Source: VAYN01 sp964540905
Lineage (GTDB): Bacteria > Actinomycetota > Thermoleophilia > Solirubrobacterales > 70-9
Direction of reading: 5' to 3'
Length of the DNA stretch: 53,589 nucleotides
NCBI GenBank assembly: GCA_964540905.1
Contig: CAZIOS010000017.1
Location: 1 to 53,589, forward strand
Made by a program: the position numbers and the translations under genes. This document shows positions 46,832 through 53,589 of this stretch, in pieces (the first letter of the stretch is position 1; each line of letters begins with the position of its first letter). The notes under the pieces were generated by a model. The model worked only from the letters and a program-made list of their open reading frames with translations. It had not been told where the DNA came from and did not search any database.

Positions 46832-47599
46832 CTACCAGGCGAAGAGCGCGCGGGCGTTGGCCTCGACCGTCCGCTCCAGCTCCTCGTAGGAGACGCCGCG
46901 GGCCGTGGCGACCGCCTGCGCGGTCAGCACCACGTTGGCGGGCACGTTGCGCTCGCCCCGCTTCGCCTGCGGGGTCAGGTAGGGGGCGTCGGTCTCGACC
47001 AGGATCCGCTCCGCCGGGACCGCGGCGGCGGCGTCGCGCAGCTCCCCCGAGCGCGGGTAGGTCGAGTTGCCGGCGAACGAGCAGTACCAGCCGCGCGCGG
47101 CCGCCTCGCCGACCCTGGCCGGGGCCGAGAAGCAGTGCAGGATCACCGGCTGGCCCGCGGCGGCGGCGTCGAGCGTGGCGAAGATCTCGTCGATCGCGGC
47201 GCTGGACCCCTCGGCGTCGCGGGCGTGGATCACGGTCGGCAGCCCGAGCTCGCGGGCGATCTCGATCTGGGCGGCGAAGGCGCGGCGCTGGTCCTCGGGG
47301 TCGGCGCTGTCACGGTAGAAGTCGAGGCCGGTCTCGCCGATCGCCCGCACCTTCGGGTGGGCACCGAGGCGGGCGATTTCCGCCGCCGCCGCGTCGTCGA
47401 ACCCGCTCGCCGCGTTGGGATGCCGGCCGACCGCGGCGAAGACCTCCGGGTGGGCCTCGGCGGCGGCGATCGCGGCCGCGTTGGTCTCGGCGTCCATGCC
47501 GATCGTCAGCAGCCTCCCCACCCCCGCCGCGGCCGCCGCCGCGACCAGCTCGGCCTCGGGCCCGTCGCAGAGCGAGAGGTGGGTGTGGGAGTCGATCAT
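46832..47599 (-). CDS. tatD: TatD-family metal-dependent DNase
   Basis: 255 residues, amidohydrolase-like TIM barrel. Metal ligands: SHTHLSL (His5, His7), GETGLDFYRD (Glu), VIHARDAEGS (His), ILHCFSA (His) and ETDAPYLTP (Asp). Cuts DNA from 3' ends and acts in repair or quality control. TAGGCT ends 8 bases before the ATG. First gene of the tatD-rsmA-ispE-DedA-PAP2 run; metG, its usual neighbour, is on the far side of the plus-strand oxidase. Confidence 0.95.
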   Translation of the reverse strand: MIDSHTHLSLCDGPEAELVAAAAAAGVGRLLTIGMDAETNAAAIAAAEAHPEVFAAVGRHPNAASGFDDAAAAEIARLGAHPKVRAIGETGLDFYRDSADPEDQRRAFAAQIEIARELGLPTVIHARDAEGSSAAIDEIFATLDAAAAGQPVILHCFSAPARVGEAAARGWYCSFAGNSTYPRSGELRDAAAAVPAERILVETDAPYLTPQAKRGERNVPANVVLTAQAVATARGVSYEELERTVEANARALFAW

Positions 47600-47607
47600 C
47601 GCCGCTC

Positions 47608-47613
47608 AGCCTA
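47608..47613 (-). promoter_or_regulatory. -10 hexamer TAGGCT, leaderless start of tatD
   Basis: TAGGCT ends 8 bases before the ATG of tatD. Confidence 0.45.
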
Positions 47614-47642
47614 AGTGACCGCTCCCGGCCGGGAGATCGGAA

Positions 47643-47648
47643 TAGCCT
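47643..47648 (+). promoter_or_regulatory. -10 hexamer TAGCCT, leaderless start
   Basis: TAGCCT ends 7 bases before the ATG of the alpha-hydroxy-acid oxidase gene, divergent from the tatD promoter 30 bases away. Confidence 0.5.
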
Positions 47649-47655
47649 TCTGCCG

Positions 47656-48813
47656 ATGGCCGACTTCGCCGACCACTACCGCGAGATCTACATGCTCGGC
47701 CTCAGCGGCCAGACGCCGGCGGTGCCGGTCTCGATCGCCGAGCTGGAGCGCCGCGCGATCGCGGCGATGGAGCCGAAAGCGGCCAACTACGTCGGCGCCG
47801 GCGCCGGCAGCGAGGACACGATCCGCGCCAACGCCGAGGCCTTCCGCCGCCACCGCATCGTGCCGCGGATGCTGCGCGACGTCAGCCGGCGCGACCTCGC
47901 GACCACCGTGCTCGGCACGGCGATGCCGGCGCCGCTGATGCTGGCGCCGATCGGCGTCCAGGCCGTCCTCCACGAGGAGGGCGAGCTGGCGACGGCGCGG
48001 GCCGCGGCGGCGGTGGGGACGCCGATGATCGCCAGCACCGCCTCGCACTTCAGCCTCGAGGAGATCGCCGTGGCCGGCGGCGAGGCGCCGCGCTGGTTCC
48101 AGCTCTACTGGGCCAACGACCGCGACCTGGTCGAGAGCTTCGTCGGCCGCGCCGAGCGCGCCGGCTACGGCGCCATCGTCGTCACCGTCGACACCTTCAT
48201 CCCCGGCTGGAAGCCGCGCGACCTGCAGCAGGCCTGGCTGCCCTTCCTCAACGGCATGGGCGTCGCCAACTACTTCCAGGACCCGGTCTTCCGCGCCGGG
48301 CTGGAGCGGACGCCGGAGGAGGACCAGGGCGCCGCCACCGGCCACTTCCTCGGCGTCCAGGCCAACCCGGCGCTGAGCTGGGACGACCTCGCCTGGCTGC
48401 GCGAGCGGACCTCGCTGCCGATCGTCCTCAAGGGGATCCAGCACGCCGACGACGCCCGCGAGGCGGCGCGGCGCGGGGTCGACGGCATCGTCGTCTCCAA
48501 CCACGGCGGCCGCCAGGTCGACGGCGCGATCGCCTCGCTCGACGCCCTGCCGCCGATCGCCGCGGCGGTCGGCGGGGAGCTGGCGATCCTCTTCGACAGC
48601 GGCGTCCGCGGCGGCGCCGACGTGCTCAAGGCTCTCGCCCTCGGCGCCGACGCGGTCTGCCTCGGCCGTCCCTACCTCTGGGGCCTCGCCCTCGACGGCC
48701 AGGCCGGGGTCGAAGCGGTGCTGAAGATGGTCCTCGGCGAGCTCGACCTGACGATGGCCCTCTGCGGCCTCACCCGCCCCGACCAGCTCGGCCCGGACTG
48801 CCTGGCCGCTTAG
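47656..48813 (+). CDS. FMN-dependent alpha-hydroxy-acid oxidase (lactate 2-monooxygenase type)
   Basis: 385-residue TIM-barrel flavoenzyme. Seen: MEPKAANYVGAGAGSEDTIR (N-terminal FMN region), MLAPIGVQAVLHEEGELA, the catalytic His and Arg in VVSNHGGRQVDGAIA, LKGIQHADDA with the FMN Lys, and the phosphate loop FDSGVRGGADVLKALALGAD. The insert ERTPEEDQGAATGHFLGVQ resembles lactate 2-monooxygenase, which turns L-lactate into acetate and CO2; other 2-hydroxy acids are possible. Leaderless start. Its last 4 bases overlap the end of metG. Confidence 0.9.
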   Translation: MADFADHYREIYMLGLSGQTPAVPVSIAELERRAIAAMEPKAANYVGAGAGSEDTIRANAEAFRRHRIVPRMLRDVSRRDLATTVLGTAMPAPLMLAPIGVQAVLHEEGELATARAAAAVGTPMIASTASHFSLEEIAVAGGEAPRWFQLYWANDRDLVESFVGRAERAGYGAIVVTVDTFIPGWKPRDLQQAWLPFLNGMGVANYFQDPVFRAGLERTPEEDQGAATGHFLGVQANPALSWDDLAWLRERTSLPIVLKGIQHADDAREAARRGVDGIVVSNHGGRQVDGAIASLDALPPIAAAVGGELAILFDSGVRGGADVLKALALGADAVCLGRPYLWGLALDGQAGVEAVLKMVLGELDLTMALCGLTRPDQLGPDCLAA

Positions 48814-50312
48814 TCCTCGATCTTCGGGAACAGCGGCGGCACCCGCTCGACCGCCTGGCCGCCGCGGCGCGAGCCGAGCTCGGCCAGGGCCCGGCCCTCT
48901 TCCCCCAGCGCCGCCAGCAGCGTCGCGCTGGTCCGCGGCAGGTAGGGGACGAGCAGCAGCGTCGTCACCCGCAGGCCCTCGACCAGGTTGTAGAGGACTT
49001 CGTCGAGCCGCTCGGGGTCGGCCTCGTCCTTGGCCAGCACCCACGGCTGGGTCTCCTCGACGAAGCGGTTGAGCCGGCGCACCAGCTTCCAGGCCTCCTC
49101 CAGCGCCTGGCTCAGCTCGGCCCGGTCGAGCAGCTCGCTGAAACGCCCCACCACCCCTTCGAAGTCCTCGGCCAGGGTCGCGTCGACGGCGGCCTCGGGC
49201 ACGGTGCCGGCGCGGTAGCGCTCGACCATCGCCAGCACCCGGCTGGCGAGGTTGCCGTAGTCGTTGGCGAGCTCGGTCTCGTAGCGGGCCTCGAAGCCGG
49301 CGGTCGAGATCGAGCCGTCCTGGCCAAAGCTGACCTCGCGGAAGCAGTAGTAGCGCAGCGCGTCGGCGCCGAAGCGCTCGATCACCGCGAACGGGTCGAG
49401 CACGTTGCCGAGCGACTTCGACATCTTCTTCTCCCCCATCAGCAGGTAGCCGTGGATCGCCATCCGCCGCGGCGGCTCGAGCTCCGCCGCCAGGCACAGC
49501 GCCGGCCAGATCACCGCGTGGAACTTGAGGATGTCCTTCGCCATCACGTGCAGGTCGGCGGGCCAGAAGCGCTCGCTCAGGTCCTCCCCCTGGCGGGCGA
49601 AGGTCAGCGCCGTGACGTAGTTGAGGAGGGCGTCGAACCAGACGTACATCCGCTGCCCGGGGTCCCAGGGCAGCGGCAACCCCCACTTCAGGTTCGGCCG
49701 CGAGAGCGAGACGTCCTCCAGCCCCCCCTTGATGAACGAGACCGCCTCGTTGCGGCGGAAGTCGGGGACGACGAAGTCGGGGCGCGCCTCGTAGAGGTCT
49801 TCCAGCCGCTCCTGGAAGGCGGAGAGGCGGAAGAACCAGTTCTCCTCGCGCTCCTTCTCCAGCGGGATCTCGTGGATCGGGCAGGTGTTGCCGGGACCGA
49901 GCTCGCGCTCGGTTTTGAAGTCGGCGCAGCGCGGGCAGTACCAGCCCTCGTAGGCGCCCCTGCTGACCCAGCCGTTGTCGTAGACGCGCTGGATCAGCTC
50001 CGCGACCTTGGCCTCGTGGCGCGGGTCCGAGGTGCGGATGAAGAAGTCGTTGCTGGCGTCGATGATCGGCATCAGCGCCTCGAACTTGGCGGCGTTGCGG
50101 TCGGCCAGCTCCTGCGGCGAGATCCCCTCGCGCTCGGCCGCGGTCTCGATCGGCTCGCCGTGCTCGTCGGTGCCGGTGAGGAAGAAGACGTCGTCGCCCC
50201 GCTGGCGGTGATGGCGGGCGAGCACGTCGGCGGCCATCGTCGAGTAGGCGTGGCCGAGGTGGGGCTCGGCGTTGACGTAGTAGATCGGGGTGGTGACGTA
50301 GAAGGAGCTCAT
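48810..50312 (-). CDS. metG: Methionyl-tRNA synthetase
   Basis: 500 residues. Class I synthetase: PHLGH (17-21, HIGH box), WYCPRCADF with a zinc knuckle (second pair C-x-x-H: NTCPIHE), WFDALLNYVT, the KMSKS loop EKKMSKSLGN (about 292-301) and the C-terminal helical anticodon domain with NDYGNLASRV. No EMAP/tRNA-binding extension, so it is the short form. ATG overlaps the rsmI stop by 4 bases. Confidence 0.97.
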   Translation of the reverse strand: MSSFYVTTPIYYVNAEPHLGHAYSTMAADVLARHHRQRGDDVFFLTGTDEHGEPIETAAEREGISPQELADRNAAKFEALMPIIDASNDFFIRTSDPRHEAKVAELIQRVYDNGWVSRGAYEGWYCPRCADFKTERELGPGNTCPIHEIPLEKEREENWFFRLSAFQERLEDLYEARPDFVVPDFRRNEAVSFIKGGLEDVSLSRPNLKWGLPLPWDPGQRMYVWFDALLNYVTALTFARQGEDLSERFWPADLHVMAKDILKFHAVIWPALCLAAELEPPRRMAIHGYLLMGEKKMSKSLGNVLDPFAVIERFGADALRYYCFREVSFGQDGSISTAGFEARYETELANDYGNLASRVLAMVERYRAGTVPEAAVDATLAEDFEGVVGRFSELLDRAELSQALEEAWKLVRRLNRFVEETQPWVLAKDEADPERLDEVLYNLVEGLRVTTLLLVPYLPRTSATLLAALGEEGRALAELGSRRGGQAVERVPPLFPKIED

Positions 50313-51136
50313 CGCCGCGCCTCGCGCCCGGTCAGGGCTTTGTAGAGGTCGTTGGCGCGGGTCCCGGTCAGCGCCGCGACGACGCTGGCGGCGGCGCGCG
50401 GGCGGGCGCCCGACTGGACCAGGTGGCGCAGGGCATCGACCGCGAAGCCGACGTCTTTGTCGTGCTCGTCGGCGGCGGCAGGGCCGATCACCAAGACGAT
50501 CTCGCCCTTGACGTCGCCGCGGAAGCGCCGCGCCAGCTCGCCCAGCGAGCCGCGGGCGACCTCCTCGTGCATCTTCGAGAGCTCGCGGCAGACGGCGGCG
50601 GGGCGGTCGGGGGCGAGCGAGGCGAGCGCCGCCAGGCTCTCGCCGACCCGGCGCGGCGACTCGAAGGCGACCACGGTCTCGGCCGAGCGCAGCACCCGCT
50701 CCATTTCGCCGGCGCGGCGGGGCAGGAAGCCCTCGAAGCGCCAGCGGTCGGTCGGCAGGCCGGAGGCAACCAGGGCCACCGGCACCACCGAGGGGCCGGG
50801 CAGGACGGTGATCTCGAGATCGCGTTCGATGCAGCGCTGGATCAACCGGTAGCCGGGATCGGAGATCGCCGGCATCCCCGCGTCGGAGACGAGGGCGACG
50901 TTTTCGCCGCGCTCGATCCGCTGTGCCAGCTCGGTCGCCCGCGCGGTTTCGTTGCCCTCGTGGTTGGAGACCAGCCGCGGCGCCGGCCGGATCCCGAGCT
51001 TGTCGAGCAGCGAGCCGGTGCGGCGGGTGTCCTCGCAGGCGATGTAGTCGGCGCTGACCAGGGCCTCGCGCACCCGCGGCGTGACGTCGTCGAGATTGCC
51101 GATCGGGGTCGGGCAGACGACCAGCCGGCCCGACAT
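50309..51136 (-). CDS. rsmI: 16S rRNA 2'-O-methyltransferase RsmI
   Basis: 275 residues, tetrapyrrole-methylase fold; 2'-O-methylates C1402 of 16S rRNA. Seen: VVCPTPIGNLDDVTPRVREA, ACEDTRRTGSLLDKLGI, VALVSDAGMPAISDPGYRLI and VLPGPSVVPVALVASGLPTDR, all diagnostic. The C-terminal part has VKGEIVLVIGP. It overlaps metG by 4 bases and the ROK gene by 1 base. Confidence 0.96.
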   Translation of the reverse strand: MSGRLVVCPTPIGNLDDVTPRVREALVSADYIACEDTRRTGSLLDKLGIRPAPRLVSNHEGNETARATELAQRIERGENVALVSDAGMPAISDPGYRLIQRCIERDLEITVLPGPSVVPVALVASGLPTDRWRFEGFLPRRAGEMERVLRSAETVVAFESPRRVGESLAALASLAPDRPAAVCRELSKMHEEVARGSLGELARRFRGDVKGEIVLVIGPAAADEHDKDVGFAVDALRHLVQSGARPRAAASVVAALTGTRANDLYKALTGREARR

Positions 51137-52101
51137 CAGCCCTCGCCCCGCCCGAGTTCGACCCGGGCCAGCGCCGCCGCCCCGATCATCCCGGCGTCGT
51201 TGCCGAGCGTCGCCGCCACGACCGGCGTCTCGTTCATCGGCTTCAGCGCCCGCTGGCGGACCTCGCGCCGGGCCGGCTCCAGCAGCAGGTCGCCGGCGGC
51301 GATGACGCCGCCGCCGACGACGATCGCGTTCGGCTGGAAGATGTTGGCGAAGCTCGAGCAGGCGACCCCGAGCCGGCTGCCGATCAGCTCGAAGACGCCG
51401 ATCGCGGTCGCATCGCCGGCGATCGCCGCCTCGGTCACCGCCTTGCCGTCGACCTTCTCGCCCGCCGCCAGCAGCTCGCCGAGGGCCGAATCGGGCGCGC
51501 TTTCCGCCGCCGCCAGCCCCTCGCGGCCGAGCGCCGTCCCCGAGGCCAGCGCCTCGACGCAGCCGTGGTTGGGGCAGTTGCCCTGGCAGGGCGGGCCGTC
51601 GGCCTGGATCACCGTGTGGCCGAGCTCGGCGCCGGCGCCGGTGGCGCCGCGGTAGACCTCGCCACCGAGGATCAGGCCGCCGCCGATCCCGGTGCCGACG
51701 GTCAGCATCACCGTGTTCGGCTTGCCCTGGGCGGCGCCGTAGAGGTACTCGGCCAGCGCCGCGACGTTGGCGTCGTTGTCGACGAAGACCGGCAGCCCGA
51801 CCCGCTCGCTGACCAGGTCGCGGATCGGCAGTTCGTCCAGCGGCAGGTTGACGGCGGAGACGGCGACGCCGCGGTCGTGGTCGATCGTCGCCGGGATGCC
51901 GAGCCCGACCGCAACCGCGTCGGGGCGCGCCCGCCGCGCCTCGCCGACCTCGCGCACCAGCAGCTCGACCAGGTCGTCCTCGCTCTGGCCGGTCGAGGCC
52001 TCGCGGCTCTCCCAGCGCACATCGGTGCCGTCGAGGGCGCCGACGAGCATCTTCGTCCCCCCCAGATCGACCCCGATCGTCTCCACGCCGCTCACGGGCA
52101 A
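51136..52101 (-). CDS. glk: ROK-family sugar kinase, probable glucokinase
   Basis: 321 residues. ATP phosphate loop IGVDLGGTKMLVG (about 9-21), sugar and catalytic site VFVDNDANVAALAE (Asp base), LTVGTGIGGGLILGGEVYRG, and the ROK zinc motif CQGNCPNHGCVEALASG. Actinobacterial ROK proteins of this kind without an HTH are usually glucokinases; the sugar is not proven here. Start is TTG 52101 or, more likely, GTG 52095. First gene of ROK-rsmI-metG. Confidence 0.9.
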   Translation of the reverse strand: MPVSGVETIGVDLGGTKMLVGALDGTDVRWESREASTGQSEDDLVELLVREVGEARRARPDAVAVGLGIPATIDHDRGVAVSAVNLPLDELPIRDLVSERVGLPVFVDNDANVAALAEYLYGAAQGKPNTVMLTVGTGIGGGLILGGEVYRGATGAGAELGHTVIQADGPPCQGNCPNHGCVEALASGTALGREGLAAAESAPDSALGELLAAGEKVDGKAVTEAAIAGDATAIGVFELIGSRLGVACSSFANIFQPNAIVVGGGVIAAGDLLLEPARREVRQRALKPMNETPVVAATLGNDAGMIGAAALARVELGRGEG

Positions 52102-52137
52102 TCGGGGGCTGGAAGGCGTTCGACCGAAGACATCGCC

Positions 52138-53388
52138 ATGATTTCTAGCCCTTTTATGCCCGACGATGGCGAGCAGCGACCTTCGGGGCCCCCGGACTAC
52201 AAGGTCTACCGGTCCCGCAGGAGCCTATTTTCCCGGCTGAAGTCGGCCGATCTCTCGAGTGTTCGGGAGCGCGCAAAGCTGCCTGGGAAGCGGCCTCGCC
52301 GCGATCGCGGCCGCGGCGAGCCGGGCCGGCCGCGGCCCTCGCGGTCGCGCGCCAGGCGGGTCGGCAAATGGCTCGGGATCGCGATCCTGGGATGGATCTT
52401 GCTCAGCTTCCTCGCCTTCGCCGTCTCCGCCCAGCTGCAGTCCTTCAAGCTCTCCGGCGAAGCGAAGTCGGCCCTGCACGGCAACCCGTTCCTGCTGCCG
52501 AGCGCGCAGACGATCCTCGTCCTCGGCACCGACGCACGACCGCCGAACACGAAGGAACCCGGCGCCGCGCCCTCGCAGAAGTGCTTCGAACAGCAGGAAC
52601 GCGGCGACGCCCCGCACGACGGCTGCGAAGAAGGCCAGTTCCGCGCCGACACGCTGATGCTGATCCGGGCGGGCGGCGGAACCTTCCGCAAACTCTCGAT
52701 CCCGCGCGACAGCTACGCCGAAATCCCAGGCCACGAAACGACGAAAATCAACGCCGCCTTCGCCTTCGGCGGCGCCGCCCTGCAGATCAAGACGATCGAA
52801 CAGTTCCTCGGGATCCAGATCGACCACGTGGCGATCGTCGACTTCACCGGCTTCGAAAGCCTGATCGACGCCGTCGGCGGCGTCGAAGTCGACCTCCCGC
52901 ACAAGCTCTGCGGCGAAATCTCCGGTGGCTCCGGCCACGGCCAGGGCGGCATCACCCTGCACCTGAAGAGGGGCGAGAACACGCTCGACGGCGAAAAAGC
53001 GCTCGCCTACTCGCGCATTCGCGATCCCAGCGAATGTCCCGGCCCGGGCAAAAGCGCCTACACCTTCGGCTACAACGACTTCAATCGCGAGCAGGCGCAG
53101 CAGGCGGTGATCAACGGCATCAAGAGCCGTCTCACCGACCCCCTGCGGGCCCCCTACAACTTCATCAAGGGCCCGATCATCGGCTGGGACGCGCCGAAAG
53201 CGTTCGTCAGCGACATGGGCTTCTTCACGATGCCGCAGCTGATCCTCTCGGCGGCGATCGGCGGCAGCGCCCCCGCCGATGTGCTCTGCGGCAAGCCGAA
53301 GGAAGGCTGCGGGATCCGGCCCGACGGCAGCATCGAAGTGCCGGAGTCGGTGCGGCGGCACGCAGTGCACCGACTGATCGACGGTTGA
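52138..53388 (+). CDS. LytR-CpsA-Psr (LCP) cell-wall glycopolymer ligase
   Basis: 416 residues. Long basic cytoplasmic part (1-76), one membrane segment (about 78-98, WLGIAILGWILLSFLAFAVS) and an extracytoplasmic LCP domain: TILVLGTDARPPNT, FRADTLMLIRAGG, KLSIPRDSYAEIPGHE, TKINAAFAFGGA and DAVGGVEVDLP, with the Arg and Asp residues that bind pyrophosphate lipid. LCP enzymes move polymers from undecaprenyl pyrophosphate to peptidoglycan. Start ATG 52138; a second ATG at 52156 is possible. No ribosome-binding site is obvious. Confidence 0.93.
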   Translation: MISSPFMPDDGEQRPSGPPDYKVYRSRRSLFSRLKSADLSSVRERAKLPGKRPRRDRGRGEPGRPRPSRSRARRVGKWLGIAILGWILLSFLAFAVSAQLQSFKLSGEAKSALHGNPFLLPSAQTILVLGTDARPPNTKEPGAAPSQKCFEQQERGDAPHDGCEEGQFRADTLMLIRAGGGTFRKLSIPRDSYAEIPGHETTKINAAFAFGGAALQIKTIEQFLGIQIDHVAIVDFTGFESLIDAVGGVEVDLPHKLCGEISGGSGHGQGGITLHLKRGENTLDGEKALAYSRIRDPSECPGPGKSAYTFGYNDFNREQAQQAVINGIKSRLTDPLRAPYNFIKGPIIGWDAPKAFVSDMGFFTMPQLILSAAIGGSAPADVLCGKPKEGCGIRPDGSIEVPESVRRHAVHRLIDG

Positions 53389-53546
53389 GGCGGGGCGAGG
53401 GACGGCGAGGGTTCAGGGGGTTGGGCGGGGAGGGATGCCGACCTCCTTCGGCGGAATTCAGTCGCACGCGCTTCGCGCTTAGCTCCGATGTTGGAGCGCG
53501 GCCTGCGGCCGCGCGGATGACAGATTGCATATCGTCACTGTCACGC

Positions 53547-53589
53547 TCAGCTGAGGTCGACGGCGACGTCCGGCCCAGCCGGTTTGGTC
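53547..53589 (-). CDS. Possible C-terminal end of a gene (cut by window edge)
   Basis: A minus-strand frame enters from the right edge and ends with ...TKPAGPDVAVDLS and TGA. Fourteen codons are too few to name a family. The 53389-53546 stretch between it and the LCP gene shows only GC-rich inverted repeats (GCGCGGCCTGCGGCCGCGC area) that may serve as terminators. Confidence 0.3.
   Translation of the reverse strand, partial: TKPAGPDVAVDLS

Overview
The window is very GC-rich, densely packed bacterial chromosome with almost no mobile DNA. Gene content and order (glmU-prs, rplY-pth-mfd-PPIase-eno-ftsB, metG-tatD-rsmA-ispE), an HspR-free lon, an ROK glucokinase, an LCP protein, archaeal-type class I aldolase and R2lox-like oxidase point to an actinomycetote, most likely the class Thermoleophilia (Solirubrobacterales/Gaiellales type). 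The class assignment is inference from gene content and composition, not from rRNA.

Layout. 1-5.3 kb: 5' part of glutamate decarboxylase (-), an MBL-fold hydrolase, a cysteine-less DksA/TraR-like protein, lon, an HxlR regulator and two membrane proteins. 5.3-9.5 kb: a structured intergenic stretch, threonine aldolase, an AraC-VOC-DUF1801 operon, and a divergent Rox/PheA-type FAD monooxygenase with a palindromic operator over its promoter. 9.6-13.3 kb: small membrane proteins, a methyltransferase and an ECF sigma factor/membrane partner pair. 13.5-16.8 kb: tRNA-fMet, Ppx/GppA, an unexplained 330-base intergenic region, an acetolactate-synthase-like TPP enzyme, tRNA-Leu. 16.9-24.1 kb: an ECF sigma factor fused to a zinc-binding anti-sigma-like domain and a Gly/Ala-rich membrane tail, an R2lox-like oxidase, UPF0173 hydrolase, a rhomboid-fold protein that has lost its catalytic residues, class I aldolase, a secreted nuclease and several small lineage-type proteins.

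24.1-34.9 kb (minus strand): one long housekeeping run, rplY, pth, enoyl-CoA hydratase, mfd, SurA-like PPIase, eno, ftsB/divIC, a GT-C-like membrane protein and a small protein. 34.9-37.3 kb: divergent ABC1 kinase and membrane protein, ending in a 46-bp perfect palindrome shared with the end of a GDPD gene. 37.3-42.2 kb: GDPD, prs, glmU, an HdeD-like protein, an HNH endonuclease whose start abuts a perfect LexA-type box, and tRNA-Gln. 42.2-52.1 kb: PucR regulator, small membrane protein, DedA-PAP2 fusion, ispE, rsmA, tatD, (plus-strand alpha-hydroxy-acid oxidase), metG, rsmI, ROK kinase. 52.1-53.6 kb: LCP cell-wall ligase and the last codons of another gene.

Two points stand out. First, 19 genes that begin transcription units have a TANNNT-like -10 hexamer 6-10 bases before the start codon and no Shine-Dalgarno sequence, so leaderless transcription looks like the default here; this also fixes many start codons. 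Second, pth has no ATG, GTG or TTG available in frame after the upstream rplY stop, so it must start at a rare codon (ATC or CTG) or be made by readthrough. No CRISPR array, transposase, prophage or rRNA gene was seen.
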